From an uncultured Rhodospirillales bacterium (GTDB lineage Bacteria; Pseudomonadota; Alphaproteobacteria; Rhodospirillales; Casp-alpha2): a stretch of DNA of 15,888 nucleotides. This document shows, in pieces, positions 14,345 to 15,888 of the stretch. Each line of letters begins with the position of its first letter. Position 1 is the first letter of the stretch. The notes under the pieces are model-generated. The model saw nothing but the letters and a program-made list of their open reading frames with translations, had not been told where the DNA came from and did not search any database. Position numbers and translations under genes: made by a program. Location of the stretch: contig CALJEW010000334.1 in assembly GCA_938074585.1 (NCBI GenBank), positions 1 through 15,888 of the forward strand, in the 5' to 3' direction.

Positions 14345-15844
14345 TTATGTTCCGTCAGTTTGGGCCGAGACCCTAGAATGATTTTGTACGGTGCGACTGA
14401 GGCGCAACCGTTGTCGAATGTGGCGAGACAAACTGTCAATACCGACGTTTAAAAGCGCCGTTATAGCAATCAAAAACATCGCCCGGTCAAGGCGGATATC
14501 TGCCAACGCACTATCCACATAAAACCCCAGCGTCGCAATGCCCAGAATACCGAGGATTGCAGTTTCACGCATGATCACTTCCCAGCGGTAAAATAGAAAT
14601 GCCAAAAACTGCCCATAAAGCCGAGGGACGATTTCATATCCATATAAACTGACCCCGTTGGCGTGGTCTGGGCGAAGTCTTATCTCGTTACTATAACGCC
14701 CCATCAAATGGCCGATAATCGCTCCGTTATGGAGCGATAGGGCAATAATGGCGGGCAACATAGACGGGCCCCAAAAATGCAAAAACACGTAAGCTAAAAT
14801 AAATTCAGGGGTTGAACGCACGATAACCAAAAACAAATGCCCGACCATCCGTCCGTATTTACCTAAAAATTTTTCTGAAATAAGTGGAAAAAAAGCAAGA
14901 CTTAGAAATGCCGTTCCAACAAGAGCGATTTGGGTCAAAATGATGGTCGCTATGATGCCGGGCAAGGCTTGATCGGTGAGCATATTTTGGGCCCAACTGA
15001 AAAAGTTTATCCAGTTAGAAATATCCAATAAATCAGACCCACGTAATGGAGCAGGGACAATATCTAAGGTCAAGAACCGAATTACATTGCCCAATTTTAT
15101 ATCCGCTCCACCGCCCAACAAAAAAGGTGCCGCGATCAAATAAATCCCCAATAGTTTGGGTCGCAACCAATATTTAATAGTCGCGATCAGGACATAGAAC
15201 GTAATAAGTAGGGCGGAAACTTCAGAATAGTTGCCTTCGTTAAAGGCGGATTCTAAATAAAATCCTAAGGTTGGTAAGCCTACAAATCCAAGTACAGCGC
15301 TCGAGCGCAAACCGCATTCAAAACGATATCCGGTGTAGTTGACTATATGAACCCAAACTTCGGGCAAGCGCACATAAAAGAAGGTGGAAACGATGCTGCT
15401 GCCTAAGGGTACTGCTTGCAAAGCTGGGGCTTCGGCTTCTTCCAACGTTTCAGAATACACCTTGGCGCAAATCCCAGCATACGGCAGGGCTATGGCAAGG
15501 ATGCCGGTCAGTGGCGTTAAGCCCAGCATTTGTAAAAAGATCAAAGCCCAAAAAAGCTCATGAACAGAGCGCACTAAAGAGCACGCCAAACGCACCGTTC
15601 TTAAATGATAAACCTGAGCCAAAAAAAAGCCACTAACAGCCCCCAGCGACACGCCCACAAGCGCAAAGGCCACGGTTTTAACAAGAGCGGAACCAATGGC
15701 ATCTATAGCAAAAAAATCGGGTGTAATCACACCCAACATCATACGGTGAATTTCTAACCACGGGTCGTAAGTTGAAATAGTGGTGTCTGCAAAATAAAGA
15801 CAAACCAACGCCACACCGACAAACATCAAACTGGTACGAACCAT
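14345..15844 (-). CDS. PhnE-like ABC transporter permease with two fused permease domains (5' end uncertain)
   Basis: At least 499 aa of hydrophobic protein holds two copies of the phosphonate/phosphite-type (PhnE/PtxC) permease domain. Domain 1 has an EAA loop around residues 132-161, including SETLEEAEAPALQAVPLG and ending in RLP, which contacts the ATPase. Its end reads VLGFVGLPTLGFYLESAF. Domain 2 repeats the plan, with a variant loop near RPDHANGVSLYGYEIVPRLY and the parallel ending LGILGIATLGFYVDSALAD. The frame stays open upstream of ATG 15844 to the window edge (residues SIPDALLNRPQNSS), and no ribosome site precedes 15844, so the true start may lie outside. It is followed after 5 bp by selD, suggesting an importer for a selenium species; a phosphonate or phosphite substrate is the default alternative. 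ATPase and binding-protein genes are not visible here. Confidence 0.88.
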   Translation of the reverse strand: MVRTSLMFVGVALVCLYFADTTISTYDPWLEIHRMMLGVITPDFFAIDAIGSALVKTVAFALVGVSLGAVSGFFLAQVYHLRTVRLACSLVRSVHELFWALIFLQMLGLTPLTGILAIALPYAGICAKVYSETLEEAEAPALQAVPLGSSIVSTFFYVRLPEVWVHIVNYTGYRFECGLRSSAVLGFVGLPTLGFYLESAFNEGNYSEVSALLITFYVLIATIKYWLRPKLLGIYLIAAPFLLGGGADIKLGNVIRFLTLDIVPAPLRGSDLLDISNWINFFSWAQNMLTDQALPGIIATIILTQIALVGTAFLSLAFFPLISEKFLGKYGRMVGHLFLVIVRSTPEFILAYVFLHFWGPSMLPAIIALSLHNGAIIGHLMGRYSNEIRLRPDHANGVSLYGYEIVPRLYGQFLAFLFYRWEVIMRETAILGILGIATLGFYVDSALADIRLDRAMFLIAITALLNVGIDSLSRHIRQRLRLSRTVQNHSRVSAQTDGT

Positions 15845-15888
15845 GGATGAGTTTTGGGGCCGGTTTAATAAGGCATCAGGTATGGACA

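Noticed and set aside
14060..14380. Selenocysteine codon or SECIS-like element around selD
   Set aside because: The SelD active site uses TGT (Cys), and I found no in-frame TGA continuing a conserved protein in any gene of the window.
1..15888. CRISPR arrays, tRNA or rRNA genes, prophage or integrase genes
   Set aside because: I saw no regularly spaced repeats, tRNA-like cloverleaf, rRNA segment or recognisable phage or integrase protein.

Overview
The window looks like a moderate-GC (somewhat under 50 % by eye) proteobacterial chromosome, most likely a marine or aquatic alphaproteobacterium. I base this on gene content and protein style: an NfsA-type nitroreductase, a CaiB-type CoA-transferase, HyuA/HyuB, a PhnE-type permease and an oxidoreductase-SelD fusion. 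The genus cannot be read from the sequence. Nearly all the DNA is coding. I see no tRNA, rRNA, CRISPR array or intact insertion sequence.

Left part (1-5421). The C-terminal tail of what looks like an MscS-type channel (+) enters from the left edge. It converges on a COG3618-type amidohydrolase (-) that ends in a good intrinsic terminator. A 258-bp divergent control region follows. A plus-strand run then encodes a DMT/EamA exporter, an NfsA-like flavin oxidoreductase, a class III (CaiB/BaiF) CoA-transferase and a metalloenzyme of the M29 aminopeptidase / 2,5-dihydroxypyridine dioxygenase type. Together they look like a small-molecule (perhaps N-heterocycle) catabolic or detoxification set with unknown substrate.

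Middle (5365-10593, minus strand). Three tightly packed genes read senA -> hyuA -> hyuB. hyuA and hyuB encode the two subunits of an ATP-dependent hydantoinase/oxoprolinase and overlap by ATGA. The first gene is an EgtB-like DinB + formylglycine-generating-enzyme-fold protein that I assign to selenoneine synthase SenA. The hyuB tail overlaps the converging M29-like gene by 57 bp.

Right part (10617-15888). senB (selenosugar synthase, +) starts only 23 bp from senA, back to back. After a 498-bp poorly coding gap with an 84-codon orphan frame come, on the minus strand, a pyridine-nucleotide oxidoreductase-SelD fusion (selenophosphate synthetase; the senC role) and, directly upstream of it, a two-domain PhnE-like ABC permease that probably continues past the right edge.

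Working model. The permease imports a selenium or phosphorus species (inference). SelD makes selenophosphate, SenB transfers selenium to a UDP-sugar, and SenA attaches the selenosugar to hercynine en route to selenoneine. Hercynine synthase (EgtD) and the final C-Se lyase are not in the window. The most unusual features are the coupling of senA to hydantoinase genes and the PhnE-like permease coupled to selD.
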